Made by a program: the position numbers and the translations under genes. From NCBI GenBank assembly GCA_900542045.1, contig UQMI01000076.1, forward strand, positions 1-11,381: a DNA stretch of 11,381 nucleotides, in the 5' to 3' direction. Origin of the DNA: an uncultured Blautia sp. (lineage in GTDB: Bacteria; Bacillota; Clostridia; Lachnospirales; Lachnospiraceae). Shown here one piece after another: positions 1 through 7,390 of this stretch. Below the pieces are notes generated by a model that saw nothing but the letters and a program-made list of their open reading frames with translations, searched no databases and was not told where the DNA came from. The first letter of the stretch is position 1; each line of letters begins with the position of its first letter.

Positions 1-15
1 TTTAACAAGAAAAAA

Positions 16-36
16 TGCCGTGTTTATGCGGCTTTT
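16..36 (+). terminator. Weak terminator-like hairpin at window start
   Basis: GCCGTG (17-22) can pair with TGCGGC (27-32) around a TTTA loop, using two G-T wobbles. An A-rich tract lies upstream and TTTT (33-36) downstream. It could end a transcript entering from the left, but the stem is short and the T-run is only four bases, so it may be leaky. Confidence 0.35.
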
Positions 37-53
37 GGCGTTTCGCAAACGCC
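37..53. repeat. Perfect 7-bp hairpin in the leader of the GH105-like gene
   Basis: GGCGTTT (37-43) and AAACGCC (47-53) form a perfect inverted repeat around a CGC loop. It lies 32 bp before the chosen start of the first gene and directly follows the weak terminator-like hairpin. No T-run follows, so it is more likely an RNA stem (processing or stability) or a protein-binding palindrome than a terminator. Confidence 0.4.
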
Positions 54-85
54 TAAATGGGAATAAGGAAGAAAGGAGAAGAACC

Positions 86-1069
86 ATGAGCAATGGGAAT
101 ACAATCAGAAAAGCAGCGCTGGCTCTGCTTTCCATGCAGCGCCATTCCTGGGAACAGGGAGTAGCCATGCAGGCTTTTCTGGAAATGGGGGAAATGGACA
201 CAGTGGCAGCCATGGCTGTGGAAGCGGTCTACCGGAGCATGGAAGACGGGCGGGCGGCTACCATAGGAGTGACAGACGGAGTGACGGATCCCTGTGCCAC
301 AGGCAGCGGAATTCTGGCGGCTTACAAAAATACGGGAAAGAAAGAACTAAAGGAAGGATATGACCGGCTTCTGATCTGGGCTCTTGAAAAAGCACCCAGA
401 AATGAGGCCGGAATTTTGTATCATCTGACGACCAGACATGAATTCTGGGCGGATTCCATATATATGCTGCCGCCGTTCCTGGCAGAGGCCGGCTATGTCA
501 CGGAAGCTTTGCAGAATCTTTTGGGATATTGGGATACACTTTACGATCCGGAAGCACACCTGATGCGTCATATGTGGGATGATGACAGGAAAGTTTATGT
601 CAGGGAGGCACACTGGGGAACCGGAAGCGGATGGGCCCTGGCTGCCCTGGTGCGGATGGATGGGCTGCTGGATGGCAGATATGACAGAGAAAAGGAACTG
701 CTGCGGAGTATGTTCCGGGAGCTACTGGATGGTGTTTTGAAATGGAAGCGTCCCAATGGATTTTTCGGTGATGTGCTGGATGCAGAGGAAAGTTTTTCGG
801 AAACGAATCTGGTGCAGATGACAGCTTACAGTATCTATCGGGGGATGATGCAGCAGATGATCCCGGATACCTATCTGGAAGAAGCAGATCTGCTGCGGGA
901 GGCAGCAAACAGTAAGGTGACGGAAGACGGATTTGTGCACGATGTGTGCGGCGCCCCCGGATTTGATAAGCCAGGATTCTCTCCGGAAGGACAGGCGTTT
1001 TATCTGATGATGGAACAGGCCTGCAGAGAATGGGTCGACAGCAGGAAAGGAGAAAAAAACAATGAATGA
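86..1069 (+). CDS. GH88/GH105-type unsaturated uronyl (rhamnogalacturonyl) hydrolase
   Basis: Predicted cytoplasmic six-hairpin (alpha/alpha)6-barrel hydrolase of 327 residues. Enzymes of this family remove 4,5-unsaturated uronic acid caps left on oligosaccharides by polysaccharide lyases, by hydrating the double bond. Visible marks are SWEQGVAMQAFLE (about 21-33), a TDPCATGSG segment with Asp68, FWADSIYMLPPFLA with Asp123 at the position expected for the family's catalytic acid, and HWGTGSGWALAAL (176-188). The ATG at 86 is preferred to the longer in-frame start at 20 because AAGGAGAAG sits just before it and the extension would cover two hairpins. No signal peptide is seen, so it should act on imported oligosaccharides. 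It overlaps the next gene by 8 bp, implying translational coupling. No polysaccharide lyase is in the window. The family call is firm; GH88 versus GH105 and the substrate are uncertain. Confidence 0.82.
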   Translation: MSNGNTIRKAALALLSMQRHSWEQGVAMQAFLEMGEMDTVAAMAVEAVYRSMEDGRAATIGVTDGVTDPCATGSGILAAYKNTGKKELKEGYDRLLIWALEKAPRNEAGILYHLTTRHEFWADSIYMLPPFLAEAGYVTEALQNLLGYWDTLYDPEAHLMRHMWDDDRKVYVREAHWGTGSGWALAALVRMDGLLDGRYDREKELLRSMFRELLDGVLKWKRPNGFFGDVLDAEESFSETNLVQMTAYSIYRGMMQQMIPDTYLEEADLLREAANSKVTEDGFVHDVCGAPGFDKPGFSPEGQAFYLMMEQACREWVDSRKGEKNNE

Positions 1070-2225
1070 TTTTGTATGGTACAACCCCACAGAGATTATT
1101 TTTGGAAAAGGAAAACACAGAGAAGTTGGAATGTATGTAAAAAAATATGCCAATCGGATCCTGCTGCATTACGGCGGAGGGAGCGTGAAAAAAACAGGGA
1201 CTCTGGACGTGGTGAAACAGTCTCTGCAGGATGCAGGTGTAGAATATGTGGAACTGGGAGGTGTGAAACCGAATCCCAGGGTCTCTTTGGTACGGGAAGG
1301 TATTGAAATCTGCCGGAGAGAAAAGCTGAACTTTATTCTGGCAGTCGGCGGAGGAAGCGTTATTGATTCTGCCAAAGGAATTGCAGTGGGTGTTCCCTAT
1401 GAAGGTGATGTCTGGGAGTTGTATGCCACTGAAAAACAGCCTGTAGAAATTTTGCCTGTGGGTGTAGTACTGACAATTCCGGCGGCCGGTACAGAGAGTG
1501 GTGATGGCAGTGTGTTGAATAATGAGGAGACTCAGGATAAACGTTCCTGCTGCAGTCCTGTTTTCTATCCGAAATTTGCAATTTTGAATCCGGAGTTGTG
1601 CTATACCCTTCCCAGAAGACAGATTGCTGCAGGTGGTATTGATATGCTGGCGCATGTTATGGAACGGTATTTTGTGCCAAACGAGCCTACACTTCTGACA
1701 GACCAGCTTTGTGAGGGAACCATGCGTACGATCATAGACTGCATTCCACGGGTTATGGAGGACCCCACCAATTACGATCTGTGGGCGGAAGTGATGTGGT
1801 GCGGAACTGTGGCGCATAATGGATTTATCGGAAAAGGACGTCTGGATGACTGGGCCAGCCATGAAATGGAGCATCAGCTCAGTGCGCTGTATGATATGAT
1901 ACACGGAGAGGGACTGGCTATCATGTTTCCGGCCTGGATGGAATATGTGAGGGATGCGCATCCATGGCGTTTTGTGGACTTTGCGGTGAAAGTTTTTCAG
2001 ATAGATCCGGAAAATAAAAGTCAGGAAGAGATTATTTCTCAGGGAATCCAGGCCTTAAAAGACTTTTATCACCGGCTTGGCGTGGCTACTACCATGACGG
2101 AAGCCGGTATTGAAAACCCGGATATTGAACGAATGACTGAACAGGCTTCACAGGGAGCACCCCTTGGAAATTTTGTCAAATTGCACAAAAATGACATAAG
2201 AAATATATACAATTTAGCAAAGTGA
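1062..2225 (+). CDS. Iron-containing alcohol/aldehyde dehydrogenase, YqhD/BdhA type
   Basis: A 387-residue group III metal-dependent dehydrogenase expected to interconvert aldehydes and alcohols with NADPH in the cytoplasm. The N-terminal nucleotide-binding domain shows YGGGSVKKTG (about 38-47) and AVGGGSVIDSAKGIA (about 102-116). The C-terminal helical domain carries the metal ligands Asp194 and His198 (GGIDMLAH), His267 (ASHEMEHQ) and His281 (DMIHGE). From memory, these positions and the 387-residue length match E. coli YqhD. Its start overlaps the end of the GH105-like gene by 8 bp, so the two are co-translated. In this setting it may reduce an aldehyde or keto-sugar released by glycan breakdown, or detoxify reactive aldehydes; that is inference, since relatives are broad-specificity enzymes. 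No odd residues or truncation are seen. Confidence 0.9.
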   Translation: MNDFVWYNPTEIIFGKGKHREVGMYVKKYANRILLHYGGGSVKKTGTLDVVKQSLQDAGVEYVELGGVKPNPRVSLVREGIEICRREKLNFILAVGGGSVIDSAKGIAVGVPYEGDVWELYATEKQPVEILPVGVVLTIPAAGTESGDGSVLNNEETQDKRSCCSPVFYPKFAILNPELCYTLPRRQIAAGGIDMLAHVMERYFVPNEPTLLTDQLCEGTMRTIIDCIPRVMEDPTNYDLWAEVMWCGTVAHNGFIGKGRLDDWASHEMEHQLSALYDMIHGEGLAIMFPAWMEYVRDAHPWRFVDFAVKVFQIDPENKSQEEIISQGIQALKDFYHRLGVATTMTEAGIENPDIERMTEQASQGAPLGNFVKLHKNDIRNIYNLAK

Positions 2226-2237
2226 CGAAATGCTAAA
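2213..2237. repeat. Inverted repeat TTTAGCA/TGCTAAA spanning the dehydrogenase stop codon
   Basis: TTTAGCA (2213-2219) and TGCTAAA (2231-2237) are perfect 7-bp inverted arms separated by 11 bases that include the stop codon. TTTAGCAAA recurs at 2293-2301, followed by ATGCT. The arms are AT-rich with no following T-run on the + strand, so a terminator is unlikely. An operator is possible. It abuts the TATTCCAC repeats. Confidence 0.4.
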
Positions 2238-2295
2238 AAATATTCCACTTTTTTGGAAAAAAATACGGGGAATACAAGAAAATATTCCACCTTTT
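2237..2295. promoter_or_regulatory. Paired direct repeats AAAATATTCCACnTTTT, probable activator site
   Basis: Two 17-bp copies matching at 16 positions lie at 2237-2253 and 2279-2295, exactly 42 bp apart (four helical turns). A third, inverted half-site, GGAATA, lies at 2269-2274 and forms a palindrome with TATTCC at 2283-2288 across 8 bases. The proximal copy ends about 14 bp before the -35 of the transporter promoter. Helically phased direct repeats next to a poor -35 are what is expected for an AraC-type activator. The obvious candidate is the response regulator encoded at 7391-8173. Binding by that protein is inference. Confidence 0.55.
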
Positions 2296-2309
2296 AGCAA
2301 AATGCTCAG

Positions 2310-2338
2310 TTAAAGAAAAAAAGTGCCGATGCTATACT
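2310..2338 (+). promoter_or_regulatory. Promoter of the sugar transporter operon
   Basis: TATACT (2333-2338) is a good -10 hexamer. Seventeen bases upstream is TTAAAG (2310-2315), a poor -35 with three matches to TTGACA. Transcription would start near 2345. The weak -35 suggests dependence on an activator bound at the repeats just upstream. A strong AAGGAGG ribosome binding site follows at 2356-2362. Confidence 0.55.
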
Positions 2339-2372
2339 CATCTTATCAAAAAACGAAGGAGGGCAACAAATA

Positions 2373-3740
2373 ATGAAAAGGAAACTTTTGGCAATGATGC
2401 TGGCATCTGTGATGGCACTATCCATGGTAGGCTGCGGAGGCGCTGCTTCTGATACTGCTTCCCAGGCAGAAGATACGCAGACAGAGGAAAGTACCAATAC
2501 AGGAAATGCCGCTGGGGAAGCGGATGAAGGAAGCACCGGAGAAGATGTGACGATTAAGGTATTCTCCAATCTTCCGGACAGGACTTCCGGACAGGGACTG
2601 GTGGAACAGACTCTGTTTGACAACTATATGGAAGAAAATCCCAATGTAACCATTGAAGTAGAGGCACTGGACGATGAAGCCTATAAAACCAAGTTCAAAG
2701 CATATGCCAGTGGCAGCAGCATGCCGGATCTGGTAAATGTCTGGGGTCAGCCCGGATTTATCGATGAAGTGATCGAAGCCGGTCTTTTGGCAGAACTGAA
2801 TCAGGATGATTATGCAGATTACGGATTTATTGAGGGGTCACTGGACGGCTTTTCCAAGGATGGCAAGCTTTACGGTCTGGCAAGAAATACTGATGTAATG
2901 GTGGTATATTACAATCAGAAAATGTTCGAAGACCATGGATGGGAAGTGCCGGAAACCTATGATGAATTCCTTTCTCTCTGCCAGGATATCAGTGCAGAAG
3001 GAATTATTCCCATGGCTATGGACGGCGGCGATAAATGGCCACTGTACATTTATGTAACTGATCTGATGCAGAAGATTGACGGCGAAGGAGTTATGGAGAA
3101 AACCGGCAATGCTATCAAGAATGCGGATTTCTCTGATGCAACCTTTACACAGGCGGTGGACCTGCTGACAGAAACAGCCAGCAGCGGCGTGTTCCAGTCT
3201 GGTTTCGAAACCAACGACATCGGAACTGCCTCCAATCTGTTCTACAATGAGCAGGCGGCAATGTATTATATGGGAAGTTGGGAAATGTCCATGGCAAGTA
3301 ATGAAGACATTGCCCCCGAGGTACGTGACAATATCCGCGTATTCAGCCTGCCGCCAGTAAGCGAAGATGTGGAAAATACTGTGCTGACCGCATGGAATGG
3401 AGGAGGATATGCAGTCAGCTCCAGCAGTGCAGTAAAAGAGGAAGCAATTAAACTGCTTAACTATATGTTTGAACCGGAGAACTGGACAAGAATCGCATGG
3501 GAAAACGGTGTATGTATGTCTGCACAGGACTTTGCACAGTTTTCAACCGGAAATGAAACCGAACTGCAGAATCAGCTTGCAGAACTGGTATCAAATGCGA
3601 CCAATCTTTCCGGAACTCCTCTGGGAGACATGGGAACCTCTGAGTTTAAGACGATTTGTGAGGATACTGTTCAGGAAGTTTCCATTGGCACAATTTCAAC
3701 CGATGAATTTCTGAGTGGTCTGGAAGATGCCTGCAAATAA
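2373..3740 (+). CDS. CUT1-family sugar ABC transporter, substrate-binding lipoprotein
   Basis: A 455-residue extracellular solute-binding protein (family 1 fold) that should capture an oligosaccharide outside the cell and deliver it to the two permeases downstream. The N-terminus is a lipoprotein signal peptide: MKRK, a hydrophobic stretch, then SMVGC with Cys21 as the lipidation site. An acidic, Ser/Thr/Glu-rich linker (about 25-60) precedes the binding domain beginning near TIKVFSNLPD. Family-like segments include ARNTDVMVVYYNQKMFEDHGWEVP, in the middle of the protein, and NEQAAMYYMGSW. The ATG at 2373 follows AAGGAGG by 10 bases. It is first in the operon and is separated from the permeases by an intrinsic terminator, which should give more binding protein than permease. 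Ligand specificity cannot be read from the sequence. Confidence 0.92.
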   Translation: MKRKLLAMMLASVMALSMVGCGGAASDTASQAEDTQTEESTNTGNAAGEADEGSTGEDVTIKVFSNLPDRTSGQGLVEQTLFDNYMEENPNVTIEVEALDDEAYKTKFKAYASGSSMPDLVNVWGQPGFIDEVIEAGLLAELNQDDYADYGFIEGSLDGFSKDGKLYGLARNTDVMVVYYNQKMFEDHGWEVPETYDEFLSLCQDISAEGIIPMAMDGGDKWPLYIYVTDLMQKIDGEGVMEKTGNAIKNADFSDATFTQAVDLLTETASSGVFQSGFETNDIGTASNLFYNEQAAMYYMGSWEMSMASNEDIAPEVRDNIRVFSLPPVSEDVENTVLTAWNGGGYAVSSSSAVKEEAIKLLNYMFEPENWTRIAWENGVCMSAQDFAQFSTGNETELQNQLAELVSNATNLSGTPLGDMGTSEFKTICEDTVQEVSIGTISTDEFLSGLEDACK

Positions 3741-3748
3741 GTAAAAAA

Positions 3749-3791
3749 GGCGGCCGTCTGGATGAATAACTCACCAGGCGGCTGTTTTTTT
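3749..3791 (+). terminator. Intrinsic terminator/attenuator between binding protein and permeases
   Basis: GCCGTCTGG (3753-3761) pairs with CCAGGCGGC (3774-3782) with one wobble around a 12-base loop, followed by seven Ts (3785-3791). An A-run at 3743-3748 can extend the stem against the Ts. No new promoter is apparent before the permease, so partial read-through probably sets the ratio of binding protein to permease. Confidence 0.75.
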
Positions 3792-3823
3792 GCGGATGCA
3801 GAGTGATGGAAAAGGAGAGGAAC

Positions 3824-4699
3824 ATGAAAAAAACATACAGTAACAAGCTTGTGATCTTAAGCTTGGTTCTCCCTGGAATACTGATGTTTGTCTTTGCGAT
3901 ACTGGCGCCGATCTGTCTGAGCATTTATTATGGCTTCACAGATTTCAGCGGAATGGGGTCTTATTCATTTATCGGTTTGGACAATTATATTGAAATGTTC
4001 CAGGATGAAGGATTCTGGCTTTCTCTGCGGAACTCTTTGCTGCTTGCCGCAGGATTCATTCTGATCCAGCACCCGCTGGCAATTATGACGGCTGCATTGC
4101 TGGATCGCATGGGAAAAAAGGCAGAAGGATTTTTCCGCTGTGTTTATTTTTTGCCGAATGTAATTTCCGTGGCGGTTATTGCGTATCTGTGGAAATTTAT
4201 TTATGATCCGAATTTCGGGCTTCTGAATAATATTGCGAAAATATTTGGATTCGAAGGGAATACCAACTGGCTGGGAACCGGAACTGCTATCTGGTCGGTA
4301 CTGGTGGTATTGATCTGGCACGGTTTTGGATGGGGAATGCTGATCTACTACACCGGAATCAAAAATATTGATCCAGGTCTTTATGAAGCGGCAGCCATCG
4401 ATGGAGCAGATAACAAAAGAATCTTTTTACATATTACATTGCCGCTGATGAAACCCGTGATTCAGGTAAATGTGACCATGGCAATTATTTCTGCTCTGAA
4501 ACAGATGGAAACGGTATACCTGCTGACAAACGGCGGACCGGGGAACGAGACCCAGTTTATGGCGAATTATCTGTATAAGCAGGCGTTCAGTTCCTTTAAA
4601 TATGGTTACGGCAATGCTATCAGCGTGGTGTTTGTGATCATCTGTGTCGTAGCGACTCAGGTGCTGAATGTGATTTTCAAAGAGAAGAAGGAGGGGTGA
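3824..4699 (+). CDS. CUT1-family sugar ABC transporter permease (MalF/UgpA type)
   Basis: Membrane subunit of 291 residues forming half of the sugar channel. About six hydrophobic segments are visible, the first at LVILSLVLPGILMFVFAILA near the N-terminus. The EAA loop that docks the ATPase reads YEAAAIDGADNKRIFLHITLPLMKP, with its first Glu at about residue 188. LTNGGPGNET near the C-terminus is a common feature of this subfamily. The ATG at 3824 is chosen because GGAGAGG lies just before it; GTG 3803 and ATG 3806 are in frame but lack such a site. It is followed two bases after its stop codon by the second permease, so the two are made together. Length is normal. No ATPase gene is nearby. 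Confidence 0.92.
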   Translation: MKKTYSNKLVILSLVLPGILMFVFAILAPICLSIYYGFTDFSGMGSYSFIGLDNYIEMFQDEGFWLSLRNSLLLAAGFILIQHPLAIMTAALLDRMGKKAEGFFRCVYFLPNVISVAVIAYLWKFIYDPNFGLLNNIAKIFGFEGNTNWLGTGTAIWSVLVVLIWHGFGWGMLIYYTGIKNIDPGLYEAAAIDGADNKRIFLHITLPLMKPVIQVNVTMAIISALKQMETVYLLTNGGPGNETQFMANYLYKQAFSSFKYGYGNAISVVFVIICVVATQVLNVIFKEKKEG

Positions 4700-4701
4700 G
4701 C

Positions 4702-5550
4702 ATGCCAGTGGCAAAGAAAAAGAAAAATTTTTCAGTGGGCAACTGTCTGAAGTGGATTGTACTGATTGCCTTTGCTGTGATACAGATTTTTCCGTTAATC
4801 TGGCTTCTGGACTTCTCACTTGCCAGCAACACGGAGATGTTTACCAACGGGCTGCTGGTGTGGCCGGAAACCATACGATGGGATAACTATGTGAAGGCTT
4901 TTGTAGACGGGCATTTTCTGCTGTATCTGAAGAACAGTCTGCTGGTGAACGTACTGGCGGTGATCTTTGTACTGATTCTTTCGATTATGCTGTCCTTTGC
5001 ATGTACAAGAATGTTATGGAAGCTGTCGGGAACTGTGCGGAACCTGATCCTTCTGGGAATGATGATTCCCATTCATGCGACCTTGCTTCCAAACTATGTT
5101 ATTTATGACAGGCTGAATCTGACAGATACACTTTGGGCGCTGCTGATCCCCTATATTGCCTTTTCTCTTCCTCAGGGACTGTTCCTTGTCAGCAGCTTTA
5201 TGGAGAGTATTCCCAAAGAAATTGAGGAAGCTGCCATTATTGACGGCTGCGGCATCTACCGGCTGATCTGGACGGTGATTACGCCGATGCTGAAAACCTC
5301 CCTGGTAACAGTGGCGATCATGACCTTCCTGAACAACTGGAATGAATTCATGATGGCAAGCACCTACTTGAGCAGTCCGAAATGGAAAACGCTTCCTTTC
5401 TCCGTTCTGGAGTTTACCGGACTGTACTCATCCAACTATTCTGTACAGTTTGCGGTAATGGCACTGACGGCGGCACCTATGGTAATTATCTATGTGATTC
5501 TGAATAAGCACATTACAAAGGGTGTTGCGATGGGAGCTGTAAAAGGATAA
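4702..5550 (+). CDS. CUT1-family sugar ABC transporter permease (MalG/UgpE type)
   Basis: Second membrane subunit, 282 residues, pairing with the upstream permease. The basic N-terminus (KKKK) is followed by a transmembrane segment, LKWIVLIAFAVIQIFPLIWLL, and about five more hydrophobic segments. The EAA loop is EEAAIIDGCGIYRLIWTVITPMLKT (around residues 175-200). The C-terminus TKGVAMGAVKG is typical of MalG-like subunits. The ATG at 4702 follows a GAAGGAGG site overlapping the end of the previous gene; an in-frame GTG at 4696 is less likely. Only 36 bp separate it from the sensor kinase gene, with no terminator, so the regulatory genes are probably co-transcribed with the transporter. Confidence 0.92.
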   Translation: MPVAKKKKNFSVGNCLKWIVLIAFAVIQIFPLIWLLDFSLASNTEMFTNGLLVWPETIRWDNYVKAFVDGHFLLYLKNSLLVNVLAVIFVLILSIMLSFACTRMLWKLSGTVRNLILLGMMIPIHATLLPNYVIYDRLNLTDTLWALLIPYIAFSLPQGLFLVSSFMESIPKEIEEAAIIDGCGIYRLIWTVITPMLKTSLVTVAIMTFLNNWNEFMMASTYLSSPKWKTLPFSVLEFTGLYSSNYSVQFAVMALTAAPMVIIYVILNKHITKGVAMGAVKG

Positions 5551-5586
5551 AATAGGAAAAAACGGGACGGAACAGGAGGAAAACAT

Positions 5587-7386
5587 ATGGCGGTCAGAAT
5601 CTTGCAGAGAATCAAAAGGAACTACGGGCGCGTAAAGATCCAGACTAAGATTCTGATTGCCTTTTATTTGGTTGTGTTCTCAGCCGGACTGATCGGCGGC
5701 GGTGTATTTTATTATAACAATTACCAGGCTACCATGGAGGAGGATATAGAAGCTTATCAGAGAATGGCAGATACCGTTCGAAGAGACGTGGAATATCTGC
5801 AGCAGGATGTAAAGGATATTGCCACTTATTTCGCGGTGAATTCCCAGGTACACCAGATATTGATTTCGGATCCCGATGATTATCAGGGGAACACACTGTT
5901 CTGGCAGAGCGAGATTCCGGTTTCTTTTATTCAGGATATCCTGGCTGTGAAGACCCAGATCAAGACGCTGATCCTGTATCCGGAGAATGGATTAAGCCCG
6001 TTTTATGTAAGCAGGGATTCCAGTGTGCATCAGACTTCCGTGGGGGAAATTCAGAATACAGAGATTTATCAGAAGGCGCGGGAGGCCAGAGGAGATATTG
6101 TCTGGATCCGCATGAATGCCAGAAAAAATGAAATTTATGAAAATACATCCAATGACAAAATTGTCGCGGCGAAAATGCTGTTCAATATGTCGAAAAGTCA
6201 GATTCTGGGGCTTGTAGTCATTGGCATGAATGTATCCCAGTATACGGATATCTGTGAAACAGTGCGGCTGTTTCCGCAGGAAGGTGTACTGATTACAGAT
6301 TCACAGGGAAATGAACTGGTTTCTGTGGGAAATATTCCCGAACAGGTACAGAAGGAAAGTATATTGGCGGATTATGTATCGGATGGCTATGAAAAATATG
6401 ACGGTTATTACATTTTCCGTTCAGAGGGAACAGAACGGGATTTTCAGGTATACTATTTTTCGCCGGAGAATATCTGGCAGGATAAGACCTTGCGGGTACT
6501 GAATATGCCACTGGCAATGCTGGTGATCATACTGATCTGTGTATGGCCGTTTTCCTACCTGCTGTCCAACGTCTTAAGCCGTCCGCTGGCCCGGCTGTGC
6601 GTATCCATGGACCGTTTTCGCAGCGGTGATTTTCAGGAACGGGCAGAAGTGCGGGGAGAAGACGAAATCGGACAGCTGGCCAGGTCCTTCAATAAAATGG
6701 TAGAAGACATACAGAGACTGATTGATCAGAATTACGTGCTGGCGCTGCGGGAAAAAGAGAGTGAGCTGAATATTCTGCAGGCTCAGATCAATCCTCATTT
6801 TCTCTATAACGTGTTGGACTCTCTATACTGGAGAGCCATTGATATGGGCAATGAAGAAATGGGAGAAGATATTCTGGCCTTATCCAAGCTGTTCCGGCTG
6901 GTGCTGAATCAGGGAAATGATGAGATTACTGTAGAAAAGGAAATAGAACTGGTCCAGTGTTATCTGCATATCCAGAAAATGCGTATGGAAGACCGGCTGA
7001 CCTATGAAATTAATATGGCACCTGAGATTTTGAAATGCAGGATCAGTAAGCTTCTGATCCAGCCTTTTGTGGAGAATGCAGTGGTCCATGGGCTGGAGGA
7101 CAGCGATGTGGGGGGATTTGTAAAAGTCAGGGGATATCAGGAAGGAGATTTTCTGGTATTTATCATTCAGGATAATGGAGTCGGAATGCAGCAGGATGAA
7201 GCAGACCGGATTTTGGAAGATGCGGACAGAGACAGAATGGGAGATCGAATCAGTCATTATGCGATCTCCAATATCCAGGAGCGGCTTCGTCTGTGTTACC
7301 AGGAACAATATCAATTAGAAATTACCAGCGGCAAGAATAAGGGAACTCAGGTCAGGCTGGTGATTCCCATTAAAAAAAGAGGTTAG
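5587..7386 (+). CDS. YesM-type sensor histidine kinase
   Basis: A 599-residue membrane sensor of the His_kinase (LytS/YesM-like) class. It has a short basic cytoplasmic N-terminus, TM1 at about 21-43, and an extracellular sensing region of roughly 260 residues. TM2 lies at about 307-330, a HAMP linker at about 330-383, and a short helical region follows. The phospho-acceptor motif QINPHFLYNVLDSLYW contains His404. The ATP-binding domain shows the N-box QPFVENAVVHG (Asn497) and QDNGVGM (Asp529). The ATG at 5587 follows AGGAGG by 7 bases. Four bases separate its stop from the response regulator. Such pairs beside CUT1 transporters usually sense the sugar or the sugar-loaded binding protein; the ligand here is unknown. 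All expected catalytic residues are visible. Confidence 0.93.
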   Translation: MAVRILQRIKRNYGRVKIQTKILIAFYLVVFSAGLIGGGVFYYNNYQATMEEDIEAYQRMADTVRRDVEYLQQDVKDIATYFAVNSQVHQILISDPDDYQGNTLFWQSEIPVSFIQDILAVKTQIKTLILYPENGLSPFYVSRDSSVHQTSVGEIQNTEIYQKAREARGDIVWIRMNARKNEIYENTSNDKIVAAKMLFNMSKSQILGLVVIGMNVSQYTDICETVRLFPQEGVLITDSQGNELVSVGNIPEQVQKESILADYVSDGYEKYDGYYIFRSEGTERDFQVYYFSPENIWQDKTLRVLNMPLAMLVIILICVWPFSYLLSNVLSRPLARLCVSMDRFRSGDFQERAEVRGEDEIGQLARSFNKMVEDIQRLIDQNYVLALREKESELNILQAQINPHFLYNVLDSLYWRAIDMGNEEMGEDILALSKLFRLVLNQGNDEITVEKEIELVQCYLHIQKMRMEDRLTYEINMAPEILKCRISKLLIQPFVENAVVHGLEDSDVGGFVKVRGYQEGDFLVFIIQDNGVGMQQDEADRILEDADRDRMGDRISHYAISNIQERLRLCYQEQYQLEITSGKNKGTQVRLVIPIKKRG

Positions 7387-7390
7387 AAAG

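Noticed and set aside
20..85. Upstream ATG at 20 as the start of the GH105-like protein
   Set aside because: It lacks a ribosome binding site, would translate through two hairpins and adds a basic stretch not expected in the family; ATG 86 has a good site.
600..1961. Long open frame of 453 codons on the minus strand
   Set aside because: It is antisense to the GH105-like gene and the dehydrogenase, both well supported by motifs. Its translation has His/Pro/Cys/Ser-rich composition with no recognisable domain.
2226..2372. Catabolite-repression (cre) site near the transporter promoter
   Set aside because: I looked for a TGNAANCGNNNNCA-like match in the gap and found none that is convincing.
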